From contig JAKSYS010000070.1 in NCBI GenBank assembly GCA_022925895.1, positions 1 through 64,000 on the forward strand: 64,000 nt of DNA. The letters are read 5' to 3'. Shown in pieces: positions 45,948 through 56,809 of this stretch. The notes beneath the pieces were generated by a model that had not been told where the DNA came from, searched no databases, and saw only the letters and a list, made by a program, of their open reading frames with translations. Origin of the DNA: Fragilaria crotonensis (Eukaryota; Bacillariophyta; Fragilariophyceae; Fragilariales; Fragilariaceae). The translations under genes and the position numbers were made by a program. Positions within the stretch are counted from its first letter, which is position 1. The number at the start of each line of letters is the position of its first letter.

Positions 45948-48374
45948 ATGTCGGACGCGGACTCCATGCTTGATGACCTTATGCGGGATACTACGTTGGT
46001 GTCTTTCGCTGCGCTGGCTGAGGGCGCGCCTCGCCCTCCCGTTCCTCATTTATCTACATCGGCTCGGATGGAGGGGGTTGGTGTTAGTGGTGAGTTTGAA
46101 GGAATGTTACAAGGTACGACGCGAAAGGATTCAAAACTTTACTCTGTTGTTAGCGTGAACGGACAGGATTTGTCTGTGTGCTTTGGTGTTGTGGGTGCGG
46201 GTCATGCCTCGTTTTGTGTTTGCAAGGGTTGTAATGTTAGGTCGCATGCCGAAAAGAAAGTGTCGTTTCAGGGACAGCGAGCTTCGTATGTGTTCATTTG
46301 TCGGGATAGTACTACCAACGCAACTATGTTCTTGGAGCCTTGTTTGAACAACGAAGAAATAGTGCCGGGGGAAGTCAGGCGAGAGTGGAACACTAGGGCG
46401 AGAACGTTGGCAGAGTGGGTTACGGCCTTTCAGGCTGTAGACAACGCAGACAATTATGAAGCAACGGTGGAAGACATTAAGGAAGAGGCGAATTTATTGA
46501 CAAAGGTGGAAAAGTTTAGGACTCCGTTGAAGAAGAGAAAGGAAGAGGACATAGCATGGGAAGACGACACATTGTGCGAGCTTGTGTTCGCTATGCACAC
46601 CCGAACGTTGCCAGTGGACAATACTCCACAGTTAGAAGAATTGATTGCCAGCAAGACGATGGAGAAGGGTTTGGTAACTCGTGCGGTTGCGAGGTTGGAA
46701 ACGAGCGTCGTAACGCACGGGGGTGTTTTGTCGGAGGTAGCTGGACTGTCGCACAAAAGGTTCTTGGTTAACGAAAGGGATTTGCGTGTGATGTCGGGAG
46801 TGGTTCAGAAGGTTCAAATTTCGGTGGGACACCCTGTTGAACTTGACGCTAGGTTTGACGCCCCAACGTTGTGGAGTTCCACATCCTTCATAGCCGATGA
46901 AGTGATTAGGATGGACGGTGGTTTGACGGCGTTGGAAGAATCGATGGGCCCGATGAAAACTACGGTTGACAAGGTGATGACGGAATGTGAGAGACTTGCT
47001 AACCTGGCTACCGGTGATAAAATGTTGAAAGTGTTGATCATGGTATCCAACAAGGTAAAGGAAGCATCTGAGCAGATTGTCATGTTGAAAACTAAGGTGC
47101 AAGAGTTGGAATTTGATCTTGAGGAATCGCGCTCTCGGGACGGAAAGGTTGACAGCTCCAAGGAAAGCTCCAAGCCACCCGTGGACGCGATGGATGAGTT
47201 GATCAACATGTTGGATATGGGGATTAGGGTGGAAGAGAAGACCGATTCTTTCGTTACCCCAGAGAAGTCAGTACGATTGCCAGAGAGGGTGGTGAATGGA
47301 CGTGGTGAAGGAGAAGTTATCAGACGCCTTGAGGCGGAAATCAAGATGTTGACCGCTGACGTTGGCATGCTGAAGGCTTGTTCAGAAGACAAGTCGGTGA
47401 AATTTGGTGGGTTGGGACTGAGGTCGATGAAAGAGTGTCACGAATGGATTGACAAGAACTTTGCGGGGTACCGATATGGTCTGATAATGGACCCCCTCTT
47501 AATGTTGGATCGAATTTTTGGATCTGATGATGCGGAGGTCGATAGTCAGTTCAAGACATTGGAGTCGAGAGTAAAATTGAAAATCACCACGGGAGCAGAA
47601 GCGGCAGCTATAAAGGCGTTATATTTTAAGAGGCCAAGGATTTTTCACAAGGGACGAGTCTCAATGTCATCTGAGAGAAACAAGTCAAAGTTGAATAAGA
47701 TCCCAGATCACAAAGTATGGAAGGCGGGAGGAGAGGGTGTGAGGAATCACATCGTGCAGCAAATGAACTTGCTTCACACTACGCTGTCTCACGATATCAA
47801 CTATGCTTTTGGTGGTGATTTGTCTCTGGGTAAAGCTCAACTACTTGCGATGATGAGTTTGAATGCCACTATCACTTTTCTGACCCAGTTGCTTGGGTTT
47901 GTGGACGCCATTTACGAGAAGCTGGTAGTTTATTCGAAGTTCACGGCCGATCAAGGATGGTCTCTGACTACCCAGATTCTGGACAGAGTGTGTGAGGATC
48001 TGTTCGCGCCGAAGGAAGGAGTTGCGGCGGCGATGACGGTGGAAGAACCTGCGTCAATCTGTGCGCACATGTTGTGGTCGTGTTTCAAAACTCACGACGT
48101 GATGGCCGTATATATGGAACATAGTTTCGAGAACCATCCGGCCATCTCTGCAGAGTATGTTAAGTTCCTGGCAATGAACTCAGGATATGACAAGGTCGAG
48201 CGGATGGAAACTCTAGTCAATGGGATGAAGGCCTCGGTGGACAAGGCCTCAGTGGATGCGGCGAAGGCTCGGTCGATTGCAGATGGGGCGTCGAGTCAGG
48301 GAGGAGTTCTGTCTAAGGGACTTGACGCGATGGCCAAACGCGTGAACAAATTGGAAGACAAGGTGTTCAAGTGA
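45948..48374 (+). CDS. DIRS element ORF1 (Gag-like)
   Basis: 808 residues, beginning MSDADSMLDDLMRDTTLVSF. A Cys/His-containing segment lies near residue 90 (FCVCKGCNVRSHAEKK), possibly metal-binding. Residues about 300-410 contain heptad-like helices (ASEQIVMLKTKVQELEFDLE), and another helical/coiled stretch closes the protein (GLDAMAKRVNKLEDKVF). No enzymatic motif is visible. Its position first in the element and its coiled coils suggest the structural Gag-like protein. The ORF is intact. Confidence 0.7.
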   Translation: MSDADSMLDDLMRDTTLVSFAALAEGAPRPPVPHLSTSARMEGVGVSGEFEGMLQGTTRKDSKLYSVVSVNGQDLSVCFGVVGAGHASFCVCKGCNVRSHAEKKVSFQGQRASYVFICRDSTTNATMFLEPCLNNEEIVPGEVRREWNTRARTLAEWVTAFQAVDNADNYEATVEDIKEEANLLTKVEKFRTPLKKRKEEDIAWEDDTLCELVFAMHTRTLPVDNTPQLEELIASKTMEKGLVTRAVARLETSVVTHGGVLSEVAGLSHKRFLVNERDLRVMSGVVQKVQISVGHPVELDARFDAPTLWSSTSFIADEVIRMDGGLTALEESMGPMKTTVDKVMTECERLANLATGDKMLKVLIMVSNKVKEASEQIVMLKTKVQELEFDLEESRSRDGKVDSSKESSKPPVDAMDELINMLDMGIRVEEKTDSFVTPEKSVRLPERVVNGRGEGEVIRRLEAEIKMLTADVGMLKACSEDKSVKFGGLGLRSMKECHEWIDKNFAGYRYGLIMDPLLMLDRIFGSDDAEVDSQFKTLESRVKLKITTGAEAAAIKALYFKRPRIFHKGRVSMSSERNKSKLNKIPDHKVWKAGGEGVRNHIVQQMNLLHTTLSHDINYAFGGDLSLGKAQLLAMMSLNATITFLTQLLGFVDAIYEKLVVYSKFTADQGWSLTTQILDRVCEDLFAPKEGVAAAMTVEEPASICAHMLWSCFKTHDVMAVYMEHSFENHPAISAEYVKFLAMNSGYDKVERMETLVNGMKASVDKASVDAAKARSIADGASSQGGVLSKGLDAMAKRVNKLEDKVFK

Positions 48375-48524
48375 TGGTGGGAGGAGAGTCAAGAGATCGA
48401 GGAAGGCAATAACTCGAGAGAGAATAAACATAGTAGATGCACACCAGCGTCTACGGCACTCCTCAAGAATGATGCGACCTTCGAACTGGGACTCTCCAAA
48501 CACATAGGAGGCGGCAAACTAGGC

Positions 48525-51500
48525 GTGGAATCTAGGCCACCATATGAACGCTTGAAGCTCGTGAAACGGGGTTACAGAGAAGCCATTGTGGAGCGGGTAT
48601 GTGGAATGGCATTCGAGGGGCTACCAGTTTGGGCGTGGGCAATTAGTCTGCCAGAGTGGTCCGCTATTTGGGTTAGCGAGGTGGATAACATGCGCCTGCG
48701 ACAGTGCCACGAGAGCACGTGGACTTGGATGAAAGACAAGCTGAGGGTGGTCAAACCAGCAGATATGGAGTCTTTAGGAGGTGTGGACGTGTGGTTTGCT
48801 AGTGGGTCGTTGAAGTTTGTGACGGACCCGGGCATAGGTCCGAAGGATACGCCAAGTTTAGTGTGGCTTAGCAAAGGAAGTCGAAGAAAACCTGCAAATC
48901 CAGAATGGCAGTGGATAGCAGTTTCACATGCGAGTGTAGGAGGGACTACAACCGCAAGCGGAATGTTTGGGACTCGGGGATTTGGTCCGGTACATGTCCC
49001 TCTTGATCCGATACGTCGCTTCATTGGGCATGTGCTCAAGTACTCGGAACGACCTGTCCCCTGTTCGGTACCGGTTCAGGAGGATCACTACACAGTGAAT
49101 CATCGCCTTTCGCTGCACAAAGTGGACAAATCAGTGGTGTTCTCGACCGGTTTTTCACGAACGGGTTGGGGAAAGCGACCTTTGGTGGCGTTGGAACTTG
49201 CTCAAGCTTTTGATTTGCCCTCCTACTTGGGCTGGTCAAACCACTTTGCGACGGAGATAGCTCCATTGCATTTATTTCGAGTCACGGCGGAAGCAGCGCT
49301 GGGAACTTTGGCACCTCGGGATCCTAAAATAAGCCAGAGCCGCCACCAGCGACCGTGCATACGACCAGAGGAATACTTGGACGTTAGTCCTGCGGATGCA
49401 ACGTGGATTCCTGGCATAAACAAGTGGTTACCAGGGGCGTGGTCATTGGCTCTCATCGCAGATAAGGCCGTCAAAGCGGACAATGCAGCGGTTGATTTCT
49501 CCCCGTGGCACAACCGAATTAGATTGATTTTTTCCTGTCCGGTGCAAAGTTTGACTTCGCTCGAGCTCTTGGGTGTGCGAGTTTGGAGGCGGACACTGTG
49601 CAAGTCGTTTAACGCCTATTTGTCACGCGAATATGGTAAAAACTGGAACGCGTTACTTTCGGGTGACGTTCTCAGCCAACGACAAGGCACAGGTGGTGCG
49701 ACGATGGATAAACGTTGCAAGATTTCAAGTGGCTATGCCACAGGAAACGTCGAGGGGGGAGTTGTGGGTGAGGGCGAAGTGGTTGGAGAGGTGGAGCGAA
49801 CCACTGAACTTCTGCGGGATTTAGAAAAAGGACGGGCGGTCCTAAGTCAAGTGCTGCAGAGCACGTGGTGGGAATGGACATTTGGGTCTGCTCTCTACTT
49901 CTGGAGGTGGAATGGTATAGAGCAACAACGGGCGGCTAGAGACGGTATGAGGAGTTACGTTCAGAGCCCCTTGCCTGTTGGTAGGCGTCCAAAAAGGGTG
50001 AAGGCAAACCCCGAAGTACGGGATATGGTGGTAGGAAAGATAGAAGGGATGGCGAGGCGGTACTACCTTGAGTCTGGGCATGTGTCGAACTCCTTGGATT
50101 ATTTTGCTGTGCCAAAAGGGGACGCGGACGTAAGAGTCGTGTTTGACGGATCCTCGTGTGGGCTTAACAAGGCTCTTTGGTCCCCAAACTTTTTTCTACC
50201 TACTGCTTCTTCTGCGGCTATGCTGTTATCCTTCGGCACCTGGATGGCCGATATGGACTTCGAGGAGATGTTCTTTCATAACTTTCCTATGGAGGACCGG
50301 TTGCGAAAGTGCTCGGGAGTAGAAGTGGAAGGGGATGGGAAGGTCTCTAAGTTGTTGAGGTGGACGAGAATGTTCATGGGATTGCGACCGAGCCCGTATT
50401 GTGCTGTCAGATACTACTACTGGGGCGAGGAGTTTGCTCGGGGTGATCCGGGTGAATCCTCAAACCCAATGGGGTATGATGCCATCAGGTTGAACCTACC
50501 GGGTATGGATGACTATGACCCGCAATGGCCAAAGGTTATGAAGTGGGTTAGAGATCGGGGCGTCGTGGCAGGGGATGTCATAACTTTCGTGGACGACGTT
50601 AGGATAACGGGTTTCTCAAAGGAGAATTGCCATCAAGTTCACCGCCAGTTCGCCAGTCGAATCCAATGGTTGGGAATGCAGGATGCACCGCGAAAATTCA
50701 GGCCTCCATCACAACTTCAGGCAGGTGCTTGGACTGGAGCTATCTTTAAGATCACGCACGACACAATCTCGAAGTCTGTCTCTCAGGAAAAATGGGACAA
50801 GGGTAAGGAGATGATAAACAGGCTGCGGAGTATATGCGAGACCTCCTCGGACTTTCGGCCTATGATAAACCGGAAGGAACTGGAGAAGGAAACCGGCTTT
50901 CTGAATCATTTGGGTATGACGTTTGAGGTGTTGGTCCCATACCTCAAGGGATATTACTTGACTCTGAATTCGTGGCGCTCACATCGCGATGAAGGAGATT
51001 GGAAGATGACGGACAAACGTTGGAGGCGCATGTGGTTTGATCGGTTCGAATCGGGTGATGTCTCAAAAGAAGAATTTGACGCGTGACTGGAGGATACGGA
51101 TGGTGACGAGAATGCGCCGATCGAGGTGAAGGCCAGTCCAAGTTTAATTGATGACGTGAAAGCGCTATCGGCCATTTTTATGGAAACGGACGTCCCGGAA
51201 GTTGGCATACGGTGTCGAAAGGTCTTAACAGTTATCTTCGGATTTGGAGACGCCTCAGGGACAGGCCTGGGTGCGACATTCACCTGTGGATCGGGATTCA
51301 ACTTTCGGATCGGGGTGTGGGGTTCGAGGGAGGATCCCGAATCCTCAAACTGGAAAGAGTTTACTAACGTGGTAGAGTCGTTGGAAGAGGAGGGCCTGGA
51401 AGGAAACCTGGACCATGCGGAGGTGTACATGTTTACCGACAATTCAACGGTGGAGTCATGCGTGGCGAGGGGATCGTCATCGTCTCCAAAGTTGTTAGAG

Positions 51501-52265
51501 TTGGTAGTGAGGTTACAATTGCTTGCAATGAGAGCTGGGATCACGATTCATGTGTTCCATGTCGCAGGAACTAGGATGATAGCTCAGGGAACAGATGGCG
51601 TTTCCAGAGGATATCTGGGCCATGGAGTGATGGCCGGACAGACAATGAGCGCCTTCATTCCAATCCACTTAGGAGCGGTGGAGAGGTCGCCGGTGGATTT
51701 AGTGCCCTGGATCCAAGGGTGGGCAGGAAAGGAGGCTAATCTGTTGGATGAAATGGGTTGGTTTCAGCAGGGGCACGATCTAGAAGGTTGGCGGAAGGGA
51801 GAAGACTCGGTTTCTCGACCGATAATAAATCCAGGCAGAATGATTCATATTTGGTCTCCGGCACCTATGGCAGCCGAAGTGGCTTTGTCGGAATTGAGAA
51901 AGGCGCGAATTAAACGACAAAGGGCTGCGCATATTTTCGTTTGTCCCCGGTTGTGCACAAGCCAGTGGCTACGACATTTGTTTAAGGTCGCAGATTTCGT
52001 TTTTGAGGTTCCGATCGGATCGAGTGTATGGCCCGTGGATATGCACGAACCCTTGCTAATAGGCGTTCTCTTTCCCTTTATCAGAGTTGACCCTTGGCAA
52101 CTGCGAGGTTCCCCAAAGATGCACGCAATGGGAAGGCAATTGCGTAAAATGTTCCAAGAGTCGGAAGTGGGCGCATGCGATCTTTTGCGCAAATTTTGGG
52201 CATGCTGTTTCAACCTCCAAGGTTTGTCGAAATCTATGGTGCGGAAGCTGTTATACATCAAGTGA
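48525..52265 (+). CDS. DIRS element ORF2: reverse transcriptase and RNase H, with one in-frame TGA
   Basis: A single frame runs the whole length apart from a TGA at 51084-51086. The reverse transcriptase shows VRVVFDGSSCGLN, MADMDFEEMFFHNF (motif A), MFMGLRPSPYCAVRYY (motif B) and TFVDDVRITG (motif C, F-V-D-D; about residue 688). After the TGA, RNase H shows FGFGDASGTG (first Asp), NWKEFTNVVE (Glu), MFTDNSTVES (Asp) and AQGTDGVSRG (last Asp), an arrangement typical of the DIRS order. The stop lies in the linker between the domains; it is either a nonsense mutation or a readthrough point. No ATG is obvious at the very start, so the first codons are uncertain. It ends 16 bp before the recombinase ATG. 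Confidence 0.88.
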
Positions 52266-52281
52266 TCAGTTGGGTTTTCAC

Positions 52282-53615
52282 ATGGCATCGGGAGACCAAC
52301 CTCAGGTGGACAACGACGATGAAGACCGGATTTTGTCAGGTTGGAAGCCGAGAAAAGCCGATGTGGGGCGATTCACGTCAGCAAGAAATGGCGACGATTT
52401 GATGGTGCCGTTCGAATGCGACATGTGTGTCTTTGGAAAGTTGTTTGATCATGAGCCGGACATCGTGTCAAGCGAAAAGGACGCCTTTGCTATGCATTGC
52501 ATTCGGAGGGTTATTTTGGATGCCTTTTGGAGCAGAGCAAGATCGACCGTTGAGGCGAACACATCAAAGGTCAAGGAAGGATTAGCTCTATCCGTCAGTA
52601 TGGGTATGAGAGGACCGTATGAAAACCCTGGTCCACTTCCGTCTAACGACCACTGCGGCTATGAGGTTGCTGTTCAAATGGTGGCTTCGTCTTTGGAAAG
52701 TGGGAGATACTCAAACTCCCACAAGCAGTGGGACACCATTCGAACCAGATCCGTTCGGCAAGAGAAGCAAACTCAAACCCCATTGTGTTGTCTGACGCGA
52801 GTGGGAAACTTTACCAACGAATTGGACGAGACGCTTGTGGTTCGTTGTGGTTCTCCAGGTTTGCTATGGGATGCCGAAAAAGGATGGGACAGGACTGGAG
52901 ACCTAATCAGGCAATCAGTATTGATTTAATGCATCGGTTGCTGACTAAAGCGGAGGACCGGGCCCGATCCGCTACAGAGGCCGTCGACCGGCACAAGTGG
53001 ATTCTTGGCGGTGGGTACTTTTGCATATGTTTCGTTCTGTCCCTGAGGAGTCCGGAAGGACTGATGGCCGATCTAGATGGTTTCATCAGGTATAATGACG
53101 TGAGCTACGACGAAGTGGTGATACCATTGCTGGGACGCTTCAAAGGGGAGCATCACTCGAAGCAACACCTACTTTCGTCAAAGGGTGTTACAGGCTCGGG
53201 CATCCAGGTCAAGCAGTGGGTTAGGCGGATCATTGCGGTACATCGGGTCAACGGGAGATCGACAGGTCCGGCGTTCGTTAACGAGGAGGGATACCAGTCA
53301 AATACCACCGAGATGAACGACTTGTTTCTTCAACTGCTGGGTGAGATCTACGAGGAAAGTCCGTGTTTGTTTGGTCTGGATGTAAAAGAAGCCTCAGATC
53401 TGGCCGATAAATTCAACGTCTTCAGGTCGTTTCGAAGAGGATCGGAATCGCGAGCTGTATCTATGAAAGTGTCTGAAGCTGATAGGTACGTGGTAAATCG
53501 ATGGAAAAAGAAGGAATCCGCGGGGGCGAACAGAGTCTCGCACGCAATTGATCAACATTACGTGGACGTGGCGCTGGTGAAGGATGCGTTCTTGAGATAT
53601 ACGGAAGCAATGTAA
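52282..53615 (+). pseudogene. DIRS element tyrosine recombinase, frameshifted
   Basis: The ATG opens MASGDQPQVDNDDEDR. The first part (about 150 codons) ends in YSNSHKQWDTIRT, the start of a typical core-binding domain. The protein then continues in another frame from about 52730-52760 (GSLWFSRFAMGCRKRMGQDW). The catalytic domain has the first Arg in VLSLRSPEG (about 53045) and a second block FRSFRRGSESRA (about 53425), where the usual His of HxxR is Arg. The C-terminal Tyr is probably in SEADRYVVNRWKK. This enzyme would integrate a circular DNA copy by site-specific recombination. The copy is inactive unless the frameshift is an error. Confidence 0.75.
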
Positions 53616-53789
53616 GGAAGGGGTTTGGAATCGGGAGCTGCGCATCTGAGAGGGGTGCGAGATTCTCATCCAAGTCGGAAGAGCAAACAGGGAGGTCGAT
53701 GCTTTTCCGTCTTCAAAGTCGCTTACAAGGCTGAGTCAATACGAAGAATTTCCTTGACAAATCAAATCAAGGTCTGGTGTTCTCGTGGT

Positions 53790-54274
53790 GGGGGTTTTGA
53801 GTTCAAAGTCCCGGTCATAAGTTCAGTTTCTATGGCCGGGACTTGAATGTCTCTACGTTCGGACTGATCGATCCAGCGGAGTGTGTACTTCAGCTCGAGC
53901 AGGTATATCTTCTCCCGCAACCTATCCGTCTTGGCCGTTGACCGAGGTCCGACAAGACGAAATAGGGGAAGGGATAAAGGAGAACAACCCTTTCAGGACA
54001 AATTTGGAGTATTCACGAATCCATGCATCGATGCATGACCTGAGGAGGTTTAACTACACAGTTGGTTGTCTCTACTGTGCTACTGTCCCCCATTGCACCG
54101 ATCCTCTTGCACTACCTATGCTAGAGGATTGATGAGACTCATCAAAGAATACAATGTAATCTTTATTCGCGATCAGTACGCGTCCATCAAGATTACGGAT
54201 GACTAGGTTTCACTAATTTATGAGACCTACATTGTTTACTGTACCAAGTTTTTGTCAGTCGCTGAACTGTAATC
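53790..54274 (+). repeat. Split direct repeat B1
   Basis: About 485 bp, matching 54726-55212 with a few substitutions and one single-base indel. It follows the recombinase gene and runs straight into A2. Confidence 0.95.
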
Positions 54275-54683
54275 CTTTGCGTACCCATGGGTCAAGATGG
54301 ATAAGCAGGAAGGGACAGGCAGTAACTTAGTAAGTACACAATGTCCTGACGATTTCAATGTCTCTAACGCGGTCTGCACTTCGACAGAAAAAACGACGTA
54401 CCGACAACGGTCGGTGTTTGGTTGTCGAGCGTCAGGTCACCGCGTACTGGAATTGGAAAGCCCTCTGAAAAGGGGTCCTCGTCACCATGTCATTAGGTAC
54501 CCAGAAGGACAATGCTTACCGACAGAAACCGGTTACTTGGAAAGTCCAAGCCTTACCGTTTACTTGAAAGCAGCTTGTCAGAGCAAAGCGATTTGCTCAC
54601 TCTTTTTGGTTCTCTCTGCGTTTATCCTCGGACCGTACACCGAAGGCCTTTCGACAGAAAGACCAATCTGCAGTTTCTTTTTC
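54275..54683 (+). repeat. Split direct repeat A2
   Basis: 409 bp copy of A1. It abuts B1 without a gap and is separated from B2 by a 42-bp pyrimidine-rich stretch. Confidence 0.95.
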
Positions 54684-54725
54684 CCACCCACCATCCCTTC
54701 TTTTCTCCCACACCTTCCGGCGTTG
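54684..54725 (+). other. Pyrimidine-rich spacer between A2 and B2
   Basis: 42 bp almost purely C/T on the plus strand (CCACCCACCATCCCTTC...), present neither after A1 nor before B1. In priming models for split-direct-repeat elements the A2-B2 unit is the template for completing the ends, so this is a candidate priming tract. Confidence 0.5.
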
Positions 54726-55212
54726 GGGGGTTTTGAGTTCAAAGTCCCGGTCATAAGTTCAGTTTCTATGGCCGGGACTTGAATGTCTCTACGTTCGGAC
54801 TGATCGATCCAGCGGAGTGTGTACTTCAGCTCGAGCAGGTATATCTTCTCCCGCAACCTATCCGTCTTGGCCGTTGACCGAGGTCCGACAAGACGAAATA
54901 GGGGAAGGGATAAAGGAGAACAACCCTTTCAGGACAAATTTGGAGTATTCACGAATCCATGCGTCGATGCATGACCTGAGGAGGTTTAACTACACAGTTG
55001 GTTGTCTCTACTTGTGCTACTGTCCCCCATTGCACCGATCCTCTTGCACTACCTATGCTAGAGGATTGATGAGACTCATCAAAGAATACAATGTAATCTT
55101 TATTCGCGATCAGTACGTGTCCATCAAGATTACGGATGACTAGGTTTCACTAATTTATGAGACCTACATTGTTTACTGTACCAAGTTTTTGTCAGTCGCT
55201 GAACTGTAATCC
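54726..55212 (+). repeat. Split direct repeat B2
   Basis: About 487 bp copy of B1, ending at GTAATCCT where host sequence TATGCATATATG resumes. This is the right end of the element. Confidence 0.95.
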
Positions 55213-56125
55213 TATGCATATATGATAGTACAATTATGCTCAATTATGATGGTTGTACTTGTCATACCCTTTTGTATGTATGACATATGACATATGCATA
55301 TGCATACGAAAAACGAAAACTCAGTCAGCGCGACAACAGAATAAACATACGGTAACAGTACTGTACCAATGTAGTACTAGTACCTGTAACGTACAGTACC
55401 TGTACTAATAGGATTGTATGTGTATTTCATATAATGTATTGTATACTGTATATGTAGTGATCACACTTCGTTTCGAGTTTCAATGTTCGCATGTCACTAA
55501 AAATAATCTAATAATCACGAACAGGACATTTCGAACATTTTTACGGAGAATCTTTTGGCGTTTTTGGGACATTGTCGCCCCACGAAGCTGCAGGATTGCG
55601 TGCTTGTATTCGTCGTTGAGACAAGGACTGACATTTGTGACATTTTTCCGTAACGACAAGCGGGATGTACAAACGAAGCGAACAAATAAAGACATTAAGT
55701 GACCTCTTATATACTACTCCCCGCGACACCATCTGGCATCGCGGAGTTTCTAACCTTTATTTGTTGCTCTGTCGCATGAAACACAGAACGTGTTAGCTGG
55801 GGTGCGAGCCATCCGGATGATGACCGCGTCATTTATGAACAACGAATTCCGACACCGTTCGACGTTCATGACATCCTGAATCTCTATGTAAGGAAGCGTG
55901 CTCGGGCTAATCAAATTCGTGTCGGCCTATGTTTAACAGAAGGATACGTTGCATTGCAGCTCCGATTAGACCCTTCCGTAACGAGCACATATCGGAATAC
56001 CAGATAAGTCTCTATATTTTGCAAAAGTGTCGAACTAAGCTCCAGAGTTAACACGAGACTTTGGTAAACAATTTCCTTCGCCTTCCAAAGTGACCATAAT
56101 TCTCTTCTACAATAGATTCTCTTTC
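55213..56125. other. Spacer without a recognised gene
   Basis: The first 200 bp are rich in CATATG and GTAC words (ACATATGCATATGCATAC at about 55285; several GTAC around 55360-55400). The rest holds only short ORFs. The last part is the 5' flank of the next gene. Confidence 0.4.
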
Positions 56126-56809
56126 ATGGCCCAGGTCGTCGCCGCTCAGCAAAGAACGATCTCTGCAAAAGAGGGAGAGATGACGAGAAAGAGAGTGTCA
56201 TTCAGGGATTTTGATGAACGCTTGCTCGCCGATACACGTACGATTCCTGGTTTAAGCGAATTGAGCCCTGCCGAAGTTCGACGGCAATGGTTTGGCCCTG
56301 ATGACTTCCTCGCATTTAAAACAAATGCCAAGCTGATCGCCATGCAGGCTAGTCGGTCTCTTTTCAATGACCTACTGGAAGATTCATTTCGTTCGGATTC
56401 ATCTGGTGAGGATCCACTGCTAAAGTGGTCACGGTACGGCAACTTGCGAAGAGGGCTTGAACTGTCTGTCAGCCCAAAACATGGAGTAGAGCGATCACGA
56501 AAGAAGAAAGAAGCATTGAGAGCAGTTATAAACGCACAACACATGCATCGATCCAACGGAATGGTGCAAGAAGACATGGATCGCCTTATTACAACAGTGT
56601 ACGTGAAACACACAAAGGAGGCCGCACTTTTTGCCCAGAGAATGGGCAAAGCGGATGCCGATGCAATCTTGGTTGAAACAAGGCCTTGTACTTCCAGTCC
56701 AGGAAGCCTGCGGCCCCCTCAGACCATGTTGATTGAATCTTTCAAGATGAGTAAATCAGACCCTTCGCTTTGTTGTTCATTGATCATCTCCATGGCACAA
56801 CGACGTTGA
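56126..56809 (+). CDS. Lineage-specific protein of unknown function
   Basis: 227 residues from the ATG at 56126 (MAQVVAAQQRTISAKEGEM); the frame is open a little upstream without an ATG. The body has RVSFRDFDERLL near the N-terminus, RRQWFGPDDFLAFK, then RRGLELSVSPKHGVERSRKK, then a helical tail (MDRLITTVYVKHTKEAALFAQ). This order (a short basic 'VxF' motif, an aromatic-acidic 'W(F/Y)xxx(D/E)' motif, a 'xRRGLE' motif and a helical region) matches a large family that I know from diatom proteomes and that has no assigned function. Mostly helical, no signal peptide, likely cytosolic or nuclear. Confidence 0.7.
   Translation: MAQVVAAQQRTISAKEGEMTRKRVSFRDFDERLLADTRTIPGLSELSPAEVRRQWFGPDDFLAFKTNAKLIAMQASRSLFNDLLEDSFRSDSSGEDPLLKWSRYGNLRRGLELSVSPKHGVERSRKKKEALRAVINAQHMHRSNGMVQEDMDRLITTVYVKHTKEAALFAQRMGKADADAILVETRPCTSSPGSLRPPQTMLIESFKMSKSDPSLCCSLIISMAQRR

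Larger units (their letters stand above)
45535..55212 (+). mobile_element. DIRS-order (tyrosine-recombinase) retrotransposon with split direct repeats
   Basis: The ends have the layout A1 (45535-45943), ORFs, B1 (53790-54274), A2 (54275-54683), B2 (54726-55212), the split-direct-repeat scheme of Ngaro/PAT-type elements. Internal genes are a Gag-like ORF, reverse transcriptase with RNase H, and a tyrosine recombinase in place of a DDE integrase. At both outer ends and at the internal B1/A2 junction the dinucleotide CT is shared (CACT-TTGCG, ATCCT-TTGCG, ATCCT-ATGC), consistent with recombinase crossover and circular intermediates. No target duplication is expected or seen. One nonsense codon and one frameshift interrupt the genes. 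The A and B copies are nearly identical, so the insertion is young. Confidence 0.93.

Noticed and set aside
53616-53789. A possible short gene between the recombinase and repeat B1
   Set aside because: Only a short ORF that runs into the repeated sequence; this is element 3' untranslated sequence.
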